A program made the translations under genes and the position numbers. The notes beneath the pieces were generated by a model. The model was not told the origin of the DNA, did no database searches, and saw only the letters and a program-made list of their open reading frames with translations. DNA of 38,969 nt from Dimargaris cristalligena (Eukaryota > Kickxellomycota > Dimargaritomycetes > Dimargaritales > Dimargaritaceae): contig JANBQC010000249.1 of the NCBI GenBank assembly GCA_027576995.1, positions 1 through 38,969 on the forward strand, read 5' to 3'. The stretch's first letter is position 1, and every line of letters starts with the position of its first letter. This document shows positions 9,552-21,900 of the stretch, piece after piece.

Positions 9552-11909
9552 TCAGGAGGTCTTTTGGCCAATCAACCCCGCCATCATATCGAAGCTGTTC
9601 CCACCTGGCTGTAAAGTGTATGGCTTGCCGTCCGCCACTCCTAGAGTGGTTAGGTAGCCATAGTCGGGGGTGATGCCCGTTATCTTGACCCGCGCATGGC
9701 CAAAGTCGGTCAGGGTAACCACCTGGTTCGTATGCAACCACCGCTGGTAGTACATGGGTAGGAACGGTAGAATCCCCTCCCCCTCATCCTCGGCCGGCTG
9801 GGCCAGCGTGCTGGGGCGCAGCAGTGGCCTTTCCTTAGGTCCAATATCGGGGTATTTCTCCAGGGGGTTAATGGTGCGGGCGATGTTGGGAGGCGACAAG
9901 GGCCCGGCCGGAGAGCGACCCAGAAACCGTAGGTAGAACCGCTCGAATTGGGCCAGAATGCGGGCCAGAAGGAGTTCCTCCGACCACACGGCCAATCGGG
10001 TGCCGTGGTTTCGATTGTGTTCCCGAATTAGCTCGTTGATGGAAGTGGTGGGTAGCGCATTCTGGCAATTAACCCCCGTCCCAATGACCAAGCTAAATTC
10101 ATTGCTGGCGAAACTAGAGTTGACCAAAATCCCCCCTATTTTTACCCGACGCACCCCGCCATTCACCGCCCCCATGGCGAGGGGGGTTTGGCCCGGGCTG
10201 CCGGCGGGTAGCTCGGCGTAGATGTCGTTGGGCCACTTGAGGCGCAGGGGAATGTCCTCGTAACCGGGACATTGGCGGACGGCCTCGACCACGGCCAGGC
10301 CGAAGAGGTACTGTAGGAGCACGGGGGAGTGAAGGGGCCCGGCCTGATCCATGGGGTACTTCAGCAAGATGGAGAACTGCAGACACCCCTCGGGCGATAT
10401 CCAGGGGTTCTTGCCTCGGCCACGGCCCCGCACTTGCTGACTGGCGACGAAGACCAGTCCTGAGGGAAGGTCACCAGACAGTTTAGGGTTTTGATCAAGG
10501 ATGGTCTGGGTGGAGGTGGTGGTTTGTGCGTACCAGAGGTGATGGCCCAAATGGAGGGTCCCCAGGGCGCGTAGATAGACGAAGAACTGCCGCACGTTGA
10601 ACCGGGGGGTAAACTGGGGTGCCACCACGGCGGAAGAGCACAGCATGAGGGCCAGGGTACCGTCACTAAGGATACCCCGGCGGGACTGCGGGCTAGTATC
10701 CGCAAATTCGGAACCGGGGGACACCACTAGCTTGCGCATGAAGTGGTCCAGGGAAGTCGTAGAGGCTGTCGATGATCCCGAACGAGCTGGGGGCCGGGGA
10801 GCCCCTGATCCCGCTGCCGGGCCGCGCGGGGCGGGCTCGTCCGCCGGATTCATCAGGGTAAATAACGTAGGCGAAAAGTCACTCACGTGGAAAGTGTTTT
10901 CGGCATCGTGAAAGAGGCGGTCCTCCCGGCCCGTGTGTCGGCGAATTGCTTCGAATGAAGGGGGATCGGCCCAGGGATAGGCACAGGCTAAAATGGGGGT
11001 TATGGACGGTACCCGTACGTTTCGGGCGCTGACCTTCAGGCCCAGGTAAGCCAAAGTGGACTTCCAAAACAATTGCCGAGCCGAATTATCGTGCTCCAAC
11101 TGGGCCACCAGATCGACCGAGCCCCGTTGGTAGTCCAGGGGGTCCAGCTTATCAGGGTTGTATTCCGGATGGATGCCCGTGAGTACTGCCTTGCCTTGGC
11201 CCACTTCGCAGCCCACCATAGCCACCCCTGCATAAGGTTTTCCGTCGCGATCTTGGGCATACTCTGCCAACACACTAATCCCCCCGGTCGAGCCGCTGGC
11301 GTCGGCAAAAGGGTTGGTTGAATCGAGTACGAAATGCCCACCTCCGTTGTAATAAACGCGGAACTGGGCCGGTTGATGCTGAAGGTCAAACTGGGCCAGT
11401 CCTTCCGCCGACCCACTGCTATCGTTGGAGCCGGGCGGAGTGGGCACGATGCCCCGGGCCATAGCCTCCCACTGAGGCCGGATATTCACGGCGCGGGCCC
11501 CGCCCTCGCTGTTGTACACGAAACCGGGGTAAACCGTACCCCGACAGATCCCCGGGTAGAACCCCAGTTCCCGCGGGCCGCACACCGAATAGGGAGTTCC
11601 TTTTTCGAATTCGATGGCCGCACAGCCGTAGTACCCCCCGGCACAGAGACCCAGATACTTGCCCCCCCGTTCGATAAACCGGCGAATGCGCTCGTTGGCG
11701 GTGCCTCGGAGGTGCTGGACGTAAGGGAGATCCCGCCCCCCGGGGAAGACGAGCAGAGCCGTGTTGGACTCCCAGGGTTCGTCCTGTAGGGTCTTGGCGG
11801 TGACGGGGATAACGGCGTAGTAATGGCCTAGCACCTGGTGTAGGGAGTAGAAGGTGTGCTCCAGACAGGTACGGGCGGCCCCTTCGCCGGTGTAGACGAG
11901 CACATTCAT
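9552..11909 (-). CDS. BPL1: Biotin--protein ligase (holocarboxylase synthetase, Bpl1-type)
   Basis: The single-exon frame of 785 residues starts at an ATG (MNVLVYTGEG) and ends in TGA. The first ~300 residues form the class I glutamine amidotransferase-like domain found at the N-terminus of fungal Bpl1, including GLCAGGYYG (87-95), where Cys89 sits at the nucleophile position. A Pro/Ser/Ala-rich linker (about 355-390) follows. The catalytic biotin ligase part has VASQQVRGRGRGKNPW (488-503, the biotinyl-AMP-binding loop), LKWPNDIY (557-564), KIGGILV (590-596) and GTGVNCQN (610-617). A C-terminal domain with FGHARVKITGI ends the protein. The enzyme activates biotin with ATP and attaches it to the lysine of biotin carboxylases such as acetyl-CoA and pyruvate carboxylase. 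It is somewhat longer than the yeast protein, with the excess in linkers. Identification is firm. Confidence 0.95.
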   Translation of the reverse strand: MNVLVYTGEGAARTCLEHTFYSLHQVLGHYYAVIPVTAKTLQDEPWESNTALLVFPGGRDLPYVQHLRGTANERIRRFIERGGKYLGLCAGGYYGCAAIEFEKGTPYSVCGPRELGFYPGICRGTVYPGFVYNSEGGARAVNIRPQWEAMARGIVPTPPGSNDSSGSAEGLAQFDLQHQPAQFRVYYNGGGHFVLDSTNPFADASGSTGGISVLAEYAQDRDGKPYAGVAMVGCEVGQGKAVLTGIHPEYNPDKLDPLDYQRGSVDLVAQLEHDNSARQLFWKSTLAYLGLKVSARNVRVPSITPILACAYPWADPPSFEAIRRHTGREDRLFHDAENTFHVSDFSPTLFTLMNPADEPAPRGPAAGSGAPRPPARSGSSTASTTSLDHFMRKLVVSPGSEFADTSPQSRRGILSDGTLALMLCSSAVVAPQFTPRFNVRQFFVYLRALGTLHLGHHLWYAQTTTSTQTILDQNPKLSGDLPSGLVFVASQQVRGRGRGKNPWISPEGCLQFSILLKYPMDQAGPLHSPVLLQYLFGLAVVEAVRQCPGYEDIPLRLKWPNDIYAELPAGSPGQTPLAMGAVNGGVRRVKIGGILVNSSFASNEFSLVIGTGVNCQNALPTTSINELIREHNRNHGTRLAVWSEELLLARILAQFERFYLRFLGRSPAGPLSPPNIARTINPLEKYPDIGPKERPLLRPSTLAQPAEDEGEGILPFLPMYYQRWLHTNQVVTLTDFGHARVKITGITPDYGYLTTLGVADGKPYTLQPGGNSFDMMAGLIGQKTS

Positions 11910-12872
11910 GGCGATCAGAACGAATTAGTGACAGGCCGGCGGCTTGAATGGGAGATGTTGGAAAGACGAGCCCCGATACCCGAAAAGAAAGTAGGTCTCA
12001 AAGGTGAATGAGCTAAGGTGAAGTATATAATAAAGTTAAGGAAAAGGTGGAATAGCAGTCATGAGTGCAGAAGCCTTGACTTCCCTAGTTTGGTATTAGT
12101 ATATAGGGGATATGTTTCAGTGGTAAGGTGTGGCTCCACCACTTAAATTCGCCTGATAATTTCCATCAGGGGCATCCTGACTAACCCAGAATAAGTACCA
12201 GTAATATCAATTCAAATTACCAGTATGGCCTTTACAGCATGCATGTCCCAATTCAGAGCAGCTTAGCGGTGAATAGCCGCCATTGCATAAAGACGGGCAA
12301 TCAGCTAAAATATGCAATACATGGCCTCTGGAGTATGGCCATCCCCGTGCTGGTTTAATGGGAAATAATACAACCCCGTCAGCCAATTGCTTATTAAACT
12401 AATGGATACGTAATCACCCTTCGGCAGTGGACGTTGGATACTTGTTATTCAGAGGGCATTCAATAGTCTACTAAATAGGCCCATTATTGACTGGGATAAT
12501 TGGTATATTTTTATTATTTCAGTGCAGCCTAAATGGCACCGGCTTAGATTATCGATAATAATGTGCCAGGTCTTCGGATTCGCCAGGTATGAAAAAAAAA
12601 ACAGTGGCGCTGGTATTAAGATATATAGTAATAAAAGAGGAAAACTCGAAGGAATTACGGATATAATTAGGGAGAGCAATGCGGTGATATAGGAGAGCCC
12701 GACTTCAAAGACCTGGAATAGTATCGACCGCCATACGTTGCACTAATTGCAAAAACGGGGTAAAGCATGTATTAACGGCAATAATGTATATATGTGAATA
12801 TGTATATATAAAGAAAAGGGAGAAGGTGGTGGTAATATATTTGGCGATGAGCTCCTCTCGGTTAATTGGCAT
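11910..12872. other. Intergenic region between biotin ligase and golgin
   Basis: About 1 kb, AT-rich, with a TATA-like run near 12024 about 115 bases upstream of the ligase ATG. The short frames here are not convincing. It contains the ligase promoter and the golgin 3' UTR. No repeat or RNA gene was seen. Confidence 0.5.
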
Positions 12873-15800
12873 TTAGCTGCCATTTAATCGATGGACTTCT
12901 TCCGGACTGCACTTTAATAACAAGGCTAAAACCGGGATAAGCTGAGCCCGATGTTCGCGCTGCTCCAAAAATTTAAGCACCACGTGGCGGATGTACTCTA
13001 GGTTGACGTCGTCGACGGAGTCCCGGTGGCCCCGTCCGGTGGGGCTGGACGCGGTGCTGGTAGCACCCGCCGCTCCGTGAAGTGACGCGGTGGGGGTGGA
13101 ATGGGCGTGGAGCATCGGTTCCCCCACGGGTGTAACGTCCCGGCCGTCCCGGTGGTTTTGGCGGGGGGGAGTGGGAGGGGGTCGGAGAGAATCGTCCATG
13201 CCGTTGGGCCGGTGCTCGGGGGAGGGGGATAACGCCCCGCCCGGGGAATTGGTGGAAGACCGACGACTATCGAACTCCAGTCCCGGGCTCGGACCCATGT
13301 GGGAGTGGCCGGGGCGGAGGCGAGGGGACAGCGTTAGCTGGGGGGAGAGGGCCCGGTCGGCTAAACTGGCGCTGCTTCCGCCGAACCGATCGGCGCCCCG
13401 GCCCAGCCCGGCGCCGCCAGCGGTTGTCGACGAAGACAGGGACCCGCCGGCGACATTTCGCTGAAGCCGCTTGACTTCCTCCTTCAAGTCGCGGTTGACC
13501 TTACGCCAGTGGGACTCGCGCAGGGAAAGGTCGTTCATGGCCTGCTCCTGCGCCCGTTTGGCATTGACCCACTGTTTCTGTTTGCCCTGCAGCTGTTCAA
13601 TCTCTAACTTCTGCTGCACCGCGTCGTCCTCTAATGTTTGGATGGTGGCCCGTAATACCCCCAGCTGGTTCTGCAGGGTGTCCCGCTCCGATTCGACCTG
13701 ATGGAGTAGTCCCAGCTTCGGCTGGGTTTCGGCCCGGAAAGCATGGAGTTCCTCGGTTCGGTCGGCCAGCTCCTGGCGTACGGTATTGACCGCCTGGATC
13801 GCATTTTGTCGGTGCTGAGCCAGCTCATCGCGCAGTACCTGTTGAAGTCGGGTTGACTCGGACCGCAGTTGCTCCAGGTTAGCCAAGGCCTGTTTGAGTT
13901 CCATTTCCGTCTCGTGGAGGCGGGTCTTGGTCTGGTCCAGCTTAGCGCTCTTTTCCTCGAACAGTTGCCGGGAGGTGGTCAGGTCGGCCTGAATGTTTTC
14001 CAGCTGTTCCCGGGTCTGGTTGAACTCCGACTGTTGGGACTCCATGGATTCCCGGCATTTGGACAGACTTTCGTTCTTCTTGGCCATTTCGTCGAGCTGC
14101 TTCCGGTTGTTGGCGTGGATATTCTCCACCTCCTTCTCCATTTGGTGGAGTCGACCGTGGGCCTTCTTGAGCTCGTCGTTGGTCTGCTGTAACTCGGTAG
14201 TCTGCTGCCTGGCCTGCCGTTGGGAGCGCTCGAGCTGGTCAGTTAGGGTCATCACCTTCTCCTCCGAGGTTTCCAGGTGCTCCCGTGTTGCGTTGAGCTG
14301 TTGTTTCTGCTTAACCATGACTTCCTCGATTTGGTCGTGTTGAGTCTGGAGCTCCCGCAATTGGCCCTCAGCTGTTTTCTGAGTCGCTTGCTCTTCCTTT
14401 ATCCGGCTTTCCAGCTCGGCTTGCCGCGTGGACTGTGTCTCGATTTGAGACTGCAGGTCCTTGATCTCGCCTTCGCGGGCATTAAGTTGCTTCACTTTGG
14501 TGTCTATGGCTCCCTGGAGAGCCTCGGCACTAGATATAAGTTCCCGCTGGCGATCCTGGTGGCTTTGGACGTCGGCTTTGAGTTGGGACACCTGGTCAGC
14601 TCGTGCAACCAACGATTCCTTCAACTGCACGATTTCATCCCGCTGGGCTTCCGCCGTATCCTCGAGTTTCCGTATAGTTTGCTGGGCATCCCCGTATTGT
14701 TGGCGCAGCTCAATCAATTCCTGGGGATCAACCACTGGCTCGGGAGTTGGAGAGTCAGAGCGCGTCGCTGATTCCGTGGCATCCAGGGTAGGCGGCTTCG
14801 AGTCACCTGCGATCACAAGAGACTCGCCCTCTTGAATTACACCGGCCTTATCGAATAGCTGCATCTTGATTTGGGCCAACTGCTGGCTGAGCCTAGTAAT
14901 ATCGTCGAGCACTGCATCAGACTGGGCCAAAGCGACGGGTTCCGCCGTCAGCTCTGATGGCATCTCACGGGCAGTGGCTACTTCCTGTTTAAGCGCGTCG
15001 CGTTCTTTATGGGCCTCCTGCAATGACTGGCTCAAGTGGTCATTCTCGTTGCTCAGAGTAGCTACCAGACAACCAATGCAAGTATAGCATACACCATTAT
15101 TAAAAAACCAACAATTGCGTAATAAAAACAGTCGAAACAACGTAGGTTAGACGGGTTCGTGTAACATTCACTGATCAAATACTGTCATTCGGGGTAGTAT
15201 AGACGCATAAGTAAATATCTGAATGAAGGGTAGACTTACCAAGTTGGTCCTGGGTCTCCGTAATCTTTTTGAGGGCCCGGTGTACCGATCGACACAAACC
15301 ATCCACATTCACTGCGGCGGAGGACGATTCGCCTTCGACGACTTCGCCGGATTTGGGTGACTCGCCTTCTACAGCATCCTTGACTTCACTATGCAAGGCA
15401 CCCAATTGACTCTTAGTAGCTCTGGCGATCTCCTCTTGATTCTTTAAGCCCCGGATCTCGGATTGCAGTTCACTGATACGGAGTTGGTAGGATTCGTGTG
15501 CGTCAGCCCGTTCGCGACTAAGGGTCTCGCATTTATCCTGCAGCTCAGCACATTTTTCTTGAACGACTTGGCGTTCCGTGGCTACTTCTTCGTAGGCCGA
15601 TTTCTCTTCCGCAAGGGACTGCTGTAACTCCGACTTCGACGCTTGAAGCTCAGTAACAGCCTAAATTGACATGGGGTTGACGGGGAGGGTAGGGAGGTTA
15701 ATAAATAGCGGGATTCATCCAGTGGCTTCTCCCATAATACCACCACATGACACTATTAAATTGGCACATAAAGGACTATAGCACCAAAAATTACACGCAA

Positions 15801-16701
15801 TAATCTAAGGTTTACCTTTCGAGCGGATTCTAGCTCATTTTTAAGTGACGACTGCGATTCGGACTGCTTCTTTTTCTCTTCTGTAAATGCCTTGAGTTGC
15901 TTTTTGGCCTCTAAACAATTATGTGCGTGTCGGGGGTTAGGGAGAGGGTATGCATTTAGTGGTTAGATATTGGCAAGGATATAAATGAAATCGACACCGA
16001 CAAGATGGTCAGAATCAGCAATGTCCCACGATGTTTGAAAGGCACTCATATCGTAAGGTCAGTCGACTTGGTTACACTTACCGTCTCGTTCAGTGGTTAA
16101 CCGTTTGATTTCACCTGAGGACATCTATAACCAGGGAAGTGTTTTAGAATATACAGCGGTATGGATAACTACATGATGAGCAATGCGAATTGAACAATCG
16201 AACACTTGAGTGGCAATACCCCCCAGCGGAATATTGTAAGTAAAGGCCGTCGTATGAACGTGCTTCACTGACCTCCGTTTTTAAGTTGAGATTCTTTAGG
16301 TGAGCCTCCAGAGCCTCGGCATCGGCAATAGTGCGCAGAGGTGTGACCTCCTTCAAAATGGCATCGGCCGCTTTCTTTTGAGCAGTCAGTTTCTTGAATG
16401 ACTTGATGAGATCTAGTAGGTGAACCAGGAGGATAGAGCATAGTCAAAATAGTACGTTAATTTACGTCAACATGAAATAATATCCCAACAGGGACCATAT
16501 CCTAGAAGTAAAACGATCGTGTAGAAGGGCATTTTCTAATACCTGCCACCCAACGAGTAATTTTATACATGGGGGGGGCAAGGTGGTTGGATAAACCAAT
16601 TGGCCCATAAAATCGAATTCACGCTTACCTGCGAATCGCTTCTCGTAGTTTTCCAATTTGGCAAGTTTGTCCTTGACGTCGTCTGGTAGTTCCGCCGACA
16701 T
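12873..16701 (-). CDS. IMH1: GRIP-domain golgin (Imh1-like), six exons
   Basis: Exons run 16701-16629, 16412-16273, 16124-16082, 15910-15816, 15660-15240 and 15061-12873. All five junctions are GT-AG and keep one frame, giving 986 residues. The start is MSAELPDDVKDKLAKLENYEKRFADLIK, with exon 1 ending inside the Ala-Asp junction. The body is almost entirely predicted coiled coil, rich in Glu, Gln, Leu and Lys heptads. A Ser/Gly/Pro-rich disordered part (roughly residues 770-935) precedes a C-terminal GRIP domain: NLEYIRHVVLKFLEQREH followed by RAQLIPVLALLLKCSPEE. In known golgins GRIP dimers bind Arl1-GTP, with the tyrosine of the EYIR motif as a contact, on the trans-Golgi, where the coiled coil tethers incoming vesicles. 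The N-terminal exons also match the usual start of fungal relatives. The gene symbol is by family, not by proven orthology. The exon borders were read by eye but agree in phase throughout. Confidence 0.88.
16413..16628 (-). other. Golgin intron 1
   Basis: The donor is GCAG|GTAAGC and the acceptor CTACTAG|ATCTC; 216 nt, phase 1. It is the longest of the five introns of this gene. The other four lie at 16125-16272, 15911-16081, 15661-15815 and 15062-15239, all GT-AG. Confidence 0.8.
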
Positions 16702-17962
16702 GATGAGAAACTGGGGTGCCGATTGCGGCTGGATGTGATGGTTGAAAGGAAAGTTGTGGATGGGGGGTACTCTTAATTGCAGGTTACTCCGTTGGGGCGG
16801 TTTTTCGGAAAATATAAGGGGATCAGGGGTGCGTGACGCAGTTAGCGATGGGTCAATAATGAGCAAGACGAGCCTTTGGGCCAATTAAGCGGGGTTGATG
16901 AACAAGTAGAGGGATAAAAAGGAAATATCGAGAATGGTAAAGAAGTCCAGGGCATAGATTTGGTCTCAAACACTGAAACAGATGTAGATTATGGCCTAAT
17001 GCGGTTTGCCAGCGGGGATGTTGTGCGAAATTCGCCATGTCCCAGCGGACCCTGTGAGCAGTAAAGCTGGTTGAAAATGCAGGTATAGGCGTGCAACGTT
17101 CTGCCGAGGAAACTCTGAGCCAACACAGGCCATCATCGAGTCAATCAAGCTGCCTACCTATTCGCTCACACGTATATCGCCTAGAATCCAGTGACCGCTG
17201 CCTATGCAGCAGGTACTATTGATTTTGTGATGGTTGGCACTATTTTGCCCACAAAAGACAGAGTATTACCCTAATAATGAAGTACCTTATATCCCAAAAG
17301 CTCATTTGCCTACATAGTCAGAGATTCAAATCCCAATACCTATCTATAATTAAGATAAAGAACTATGTAATGGGCTAGGTATGCCGCCCTACTTTAACAC
17401 AAGTCTCTAGGAACATATCAGACAGTTGGAGACATTTGATAGGTGACATGGGTGGCTTCTAACCTAGACATTGGGGAACGTAAAGGGCGTGTAGTACGAC
17501 CTACGACGTATCGGATTTACTGGCCCACCTTTCATCTATGACAAGGGGATAGACAGGGATTTCAAAACTAAAAATAGTCCAAAAGGAGAGGCGTATTTAT
17601 TACATGGCTTATCGCAACTATTAAAAATGGATGGATTGCGGCGGAGATCCATCATCGAACTAGGCCCATTCACCCACCCAGTACTTTAATATAACAAGAA
17701 TGGCTGGAGCAATATTGCAATAGATGATTATTATCTTGGCCAAATACGTAAAGGTGGGGTTTGAAAGGCGGGAACTAGTGCGAAAGGGTACGGCCGAATC
17801 GGTGGTATAATATCAGTGTACTATTGGGTGAAGTAAACCACAACCGGTCCCCCTCTGATGAATTAGGCATGCTAGGAACTACAAGGTGGCATTTTCGCCC
17901 GCATACTAGAAATACCACCTCCTCGATTTCGGGAGGTGAAGTATTATAGAGTAGTGCATCAT
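16702..17962. other. Intergenic region between golgin and membrane-protein gene
   Basis: About 1.3 kb on the shared minus strand. No supported coding frame, tRNA or repeat was seen. It should hold the golgin promoter and leader plus the 3' UTR of the upstream gene. Confidence 0.5.
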
Positions 17963-18946
17963 CTAATCGGAATTCAATTCGTTGGTAGATAACCGTTTGT
18001 GGGGCGAGCGGTATCGTAGATCGGATACTTTAACGGGGCTCTTGGGCAGCGTAGACATCTCCACATCATTCGGTGCGGGCTTTAAGGGTGATATCGGTGG
18101 TATGGGGAACAAAGGAATAGTGGGTTTGGGGAGGACGTCTTGGAGCGACCTTGCCATGGGCGGATTGTCCGGCAGAGTACCCCGCCCATTAGCTGTTTTG
18201 TGGTCTGTGAGGAGGCACTGCTGGTAGTTGGATTCGAATTTCGGGAAGCCCTGGTACTCATCCGACTGCCCTGACGCGAGCGGTAACGATGATTTGGGAT
18301 GCAGTAAGTTGCTCGACCATGCCACCAGGCCGCCGAGCAGAATGCCAGCTATAGTGGAAATGGTGAGAAATCCCAGGACTGGCGTGAGGGCCAGGAGAAG
18401 TCCTAGCAAGCAGGCTAGAGGAACCCAGACTACAGCCCGAGCTAGGCCCCATAAAGAATTACCCATAAATGACAAGGAACCGGTGATAACTGACCCAATC
18501 GGACGAAGCAAGAACCACGGCACCAAGGACCACGCCGTACGGAAGAACCAGCGAACCAGCCGAACTGGCCAAAGTGACCAAACCCACTCACCCCAGCTAC
18601 TGGGCCTTTGGGTTCCAGGGGGTTCCGAATGCTCGGGGTATGGTGCGGCAGGTGGTGACTTTCCATTATCATACCGGTGGTGGTTGTCGGACAATGGAAC
18701 CCCGGTGGCCTGCCCAACCACGGTTTGGGTCACAAGCGCGAGATGGGTAAAGGTTTTCGTTTCTATGAATGTAATGACCCGTACAGACAGGTCGGCTGAT
18801 GAATCTGCACCGACCTGGTAGGGCTCGGCCGTGGTCTGGCTGGGGGTTTTAAGAGTTCCTTTGGGGTCTTCCGCGACTGTGGGTGCAATTGCTAAACAGG
18901 CAACCACCAGCCATACTAGGGCTCGCTCCACATATGCTCTGCGCAT
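17963..18946 (-). CDS. Predicted membrane protein of unknown function
   Basis: The single exon of 327 residues starts MRRAYVERALVW. Residues 9-25 (ALVWLVVACLAIAPTVA) form a signal peptide or signal anchor. A polar segment (26-120) follows. Residues 121-150 are Trp-rich and amphipathic to hydrophobic (WVWSLWPVRLVRWFFRTAW). Two close transmembrane segments follow at about 170-190 and 191-212, the second with small residues (TISTIAGILLGGLVAW). The C-terminal third is Pro/Ser-rich with SPHKR- and KSPVK-type basic patches and looks cytosolic and disordered. I do not recognise the family. The coding call rests on length, composition contrast with the flanks and the ordered topology. It could be an ER or Golgi membrane protein, but nothing visible fixes the compartment. 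Confidence 0.72.
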   Translation of the reverse strand: MRRAYVERALVWLVVACLAIAPTVAEDPKGTLKTPSQTTAEPYQVGADSSADLSVRVITFIETKTFTHLALVTQTVVGQATGVPLSDNHHRYDNGKSPPAAPYPEHSEPPGTQRPSSWGEWVWSLWPVRLVRWFFRTAWSLVPWFLLRPIGSVITGSLSFMGNSLWGLARAVVWVPLACLLGLLLALTPVLGFLTISTIAGILLGGLVAWSSNLLHPKSSLPLASGQSDEYQGFPKFESNYQQCLLTDHKTANGRGTLPDNPPMARSLQDVLPKPTIPLFPIPPISPLKPAPNDVEMSTLPKSPVKVSDLRYRSPHKRLSTNELNSD

Positions 18947-21900
18947 GACTTGAAAATAAAAATAGTGGGGGTTTATTCAATGGATTGAGTAACAAAAAAG
19001 GGAAAAGTGCAGGTTACTGTAGACTAGAGTAATCCTACGACAATATAGGCCAGTAAGTAAATGGGCTTAGGTTGAATGTGGTGGAGGGGGAAATCAACGA
19101 CAAGGGGTGGGTAGATACTGTGGCTATACCCCGATGAGAACGTATAGTCGTCTAATAATGCTGAGTACTGTAATCGCATCATCACCTGTATCATAAACCT
19201 TGCTTGTGAACTTGATACCAGGAGGGTCTGGTCTAATGCTGGATTGTAGAAGAATATAGATATTGAATTGGCTAGCACCCCTTCTTGGACTTTCTTTTGG
19301 AATTCGTGAATGTAGCTTGCGAGCTATCTAAACCCAATTTGTATAGAGGGAACCCATTTTGTTTATAGAGAATCCATAATACCTCGAGTATACCTTAATC
19401 CAGAACAATGCCCCATTTATCATTATAGCCCAAAGGTATATTCGGATTATACGTGGTCTACAGCTTCTACCTTTACTGGTTAGAGCCCCACACTTACAAA
19501 CGCCAAACGCGTGTTTGGAAATACATGTAAGTCATGGGGGCCCGATTCAGTCCATCGGAGTGTATCGTGGGTGAGATAAGATACAGTACGTGTCACCTAT
19601 TCATTCAGCCAACTCTATTTCGTACATTTCCATCTCGATGGGCTGAACTGTAAATGTTATTTTTTCTTCAAAAAATATACGGATAATAGTGACACCCTAC
19701 TTCCAAAAACATACTGTTAAAACCACTTTCCATATTAATCGATACAGAGGCACATTCAAAAACTAATGGGTGAGATTTTAGGTCCAGAGCTAATGGCCAT
19801 TGGATAAAACAAATCTATGAATCTACCACCCATTCTCAGTTCGATAGAGACGCGTTTACAGCAGCAGGCCAGGCAGAGGAGGACTCTATTCGCCGCCTTC
19901 GAATCTTGCCAGGACACTCTACTTATCCGCTGACCAAATTACAATAGAATCCGCCCGCTACCAATTAGAGGGCAAGGGCACATCGGGTAGCGTGAGCTGG
20001 CAATTGGGCTCGTTGAAAAGTTGAATGCCGTTCGAAATGGTCAAGTAGATATCCGGAAATTACTGGAAGGATAGTAATTACTACACGGGTATTGGGCGCC
20101 AAGGTTGGGACGGATCCATCTAGACAATGTGTGTGTATAAGGGAAAAAAAGGGAAGGGAGGAGAGGAGACGGAGGGGCACATCATTGCCATACGCTTCGG
20201 AAGTGATTGGTGCGTCATCTTGCAAATAGGCGACAACCACGCTCTGAAGGCACCATGACTGGTAAAGGATTGCCGAGCGGTGGTTGGCGGAGGAGATTGC
20301 CCTTCCATTTTATACCCGTAAGCCAATTCCCAACGGGCCAGTCCCTTGTTTTAATACAGTCGGCCTGCAAAATATAAGAGTGGGGAATAGATGGGGGGAG
20401 TCGGCCCCCAAAATATTCCCAGCCCTACATTGCAATGGCAGAAGGAATACTTGAACGAGAATGAACGGTCAGTGAACCTAGTATGCCAATAATAATTCAC
20501 TCCTCACCCATATATATATATTATACTAGAGCCACTGTGCCGTTGCATTGAATAAATGTGGAGGCGGTAGATCCCCAAGTCTCTACGAATAATTATAAAT
20601 TATAGTACGTGGGGGTGGATCGGTACATCCGTTTTGAAGTGGGGGGTGAGTGTATGGCGAGGGAACGAAAAAGAAGAGGGTATATACAGGTCTATTTTCG
20701 TAAGGGGGCGGCCGCATCTCACCAGCCGGACACCATCGTCCCAATACCAACAATGAGCTCACAAAGGGATTGACGGCGGCTGATAGACGGACTGCCCTAG
20801 CCATTAACAAAGACTGGCCGCAGGTTCTTCATCGAAACGAGTGGGTGAAGAGTTAGGAAAAAGATAATCTAAAGGGCCTTCTAGGCTTGGCCGGCTCTGG
20901 ATAAGGGAGGCGGCGGCGGCTGATTACACCGTCCCTTTGGAATAGAGCGTGTCTGGTTTTGCTGCAGCTTAATGATTCTCGAGTAGGGGAGGGGGCTTGT
21001 AATATTCCCCTTGCGGGGTAACACTATTTTGCAGGTATAGCGGATGCAATTTGAAATACGCCCAGGGTTCGCTAAATGGCGGGAAAATTGACTATGATAA
21101 AATCAAGCCCCTTGAAAAAAATATCCAGTAATTTTGGGCCTCTCACAGTGGTCGCATTGGAGAAATACCCGACGAAAGGGGCTCGTTGCTGGCCATAGTG
21201 GGTGGGCGGGGCATATCTATTTGCATTACCCATGCGGGGGAACCGGGACCATAGTCCATGATTAAATCAAAGGCATAGCAGGGCGATTAGGAGTAAGGAA
21301 GACGGCACCTTCCGTGGAAAAGACGGGACACGGGAGAGAGTGACCACGGGTTGGCTATTGTTTTCCTCCGTTCCTTCCCTATTTCCCTTGATAAGACCGT
21401 TGAACCCATTCCCAAGAGGGTAGTAGTCGTTTAGTAGCGACGGCACAAAGGAGAGGGGGCTAGAGAAACATAGCGTATAATGGACTCGGAAATCTTACTC
21501 TTTGTTGGCAGCGATTCGATGTTGCAGCTCAGTACTATTTGGGACTACCTATCTTTCGGTCATCGGCAGCTGCATATGGAGAAGAAGGGAGGTCTGCTCC
21601 AAGAACTATAGTAATGTATAGAGCTGGGAATGGCTAGGATAATCGGCTACTACTAGTTAGAATAAGAATAACCACCAAAAAACGAACCCAGTCGATTAAG
21701 GCGGGAGGGATGCACACTTCCCCCTCCTTAGTTAGAACGGTGGAGCCGAGGCAATCGTGTTGTTCAACTTGCTAATTGGCGGGATATAGCCTCTTCTCAC
21801 TGGTTTGGGGCCTTGAGTAGCCAGGGCTAGGCCAAAGGGGAAGCGTGAACAAAGAGGCGGAAGGACAAGAGATGGGTGTGTGTTGTGTGTATGTGGATTG

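Noticed and set aside
13869..14835. Several plus-strand frames of 107-164 codons rich in Leu, Ser and Cys
   Set aside because: They are antisense shadows of the golgin coiled coil, whose Glu/Gln/Lys codons read as Leu/Phe/Ser on the other strand.
17300..17350. A 'gattcaaatccc' word resembling a tRNA T-loop (B box)
   Set aside because: The sequence before it does not fold into acceptor, D and anticodon arms; no matching A box was found.
19965..20326. Two overlapping short minus-strand frames that might be exons of one gene
   Set aside because: No convincing donor and acceptor pair joins them in frame and neither peptide has a motif.
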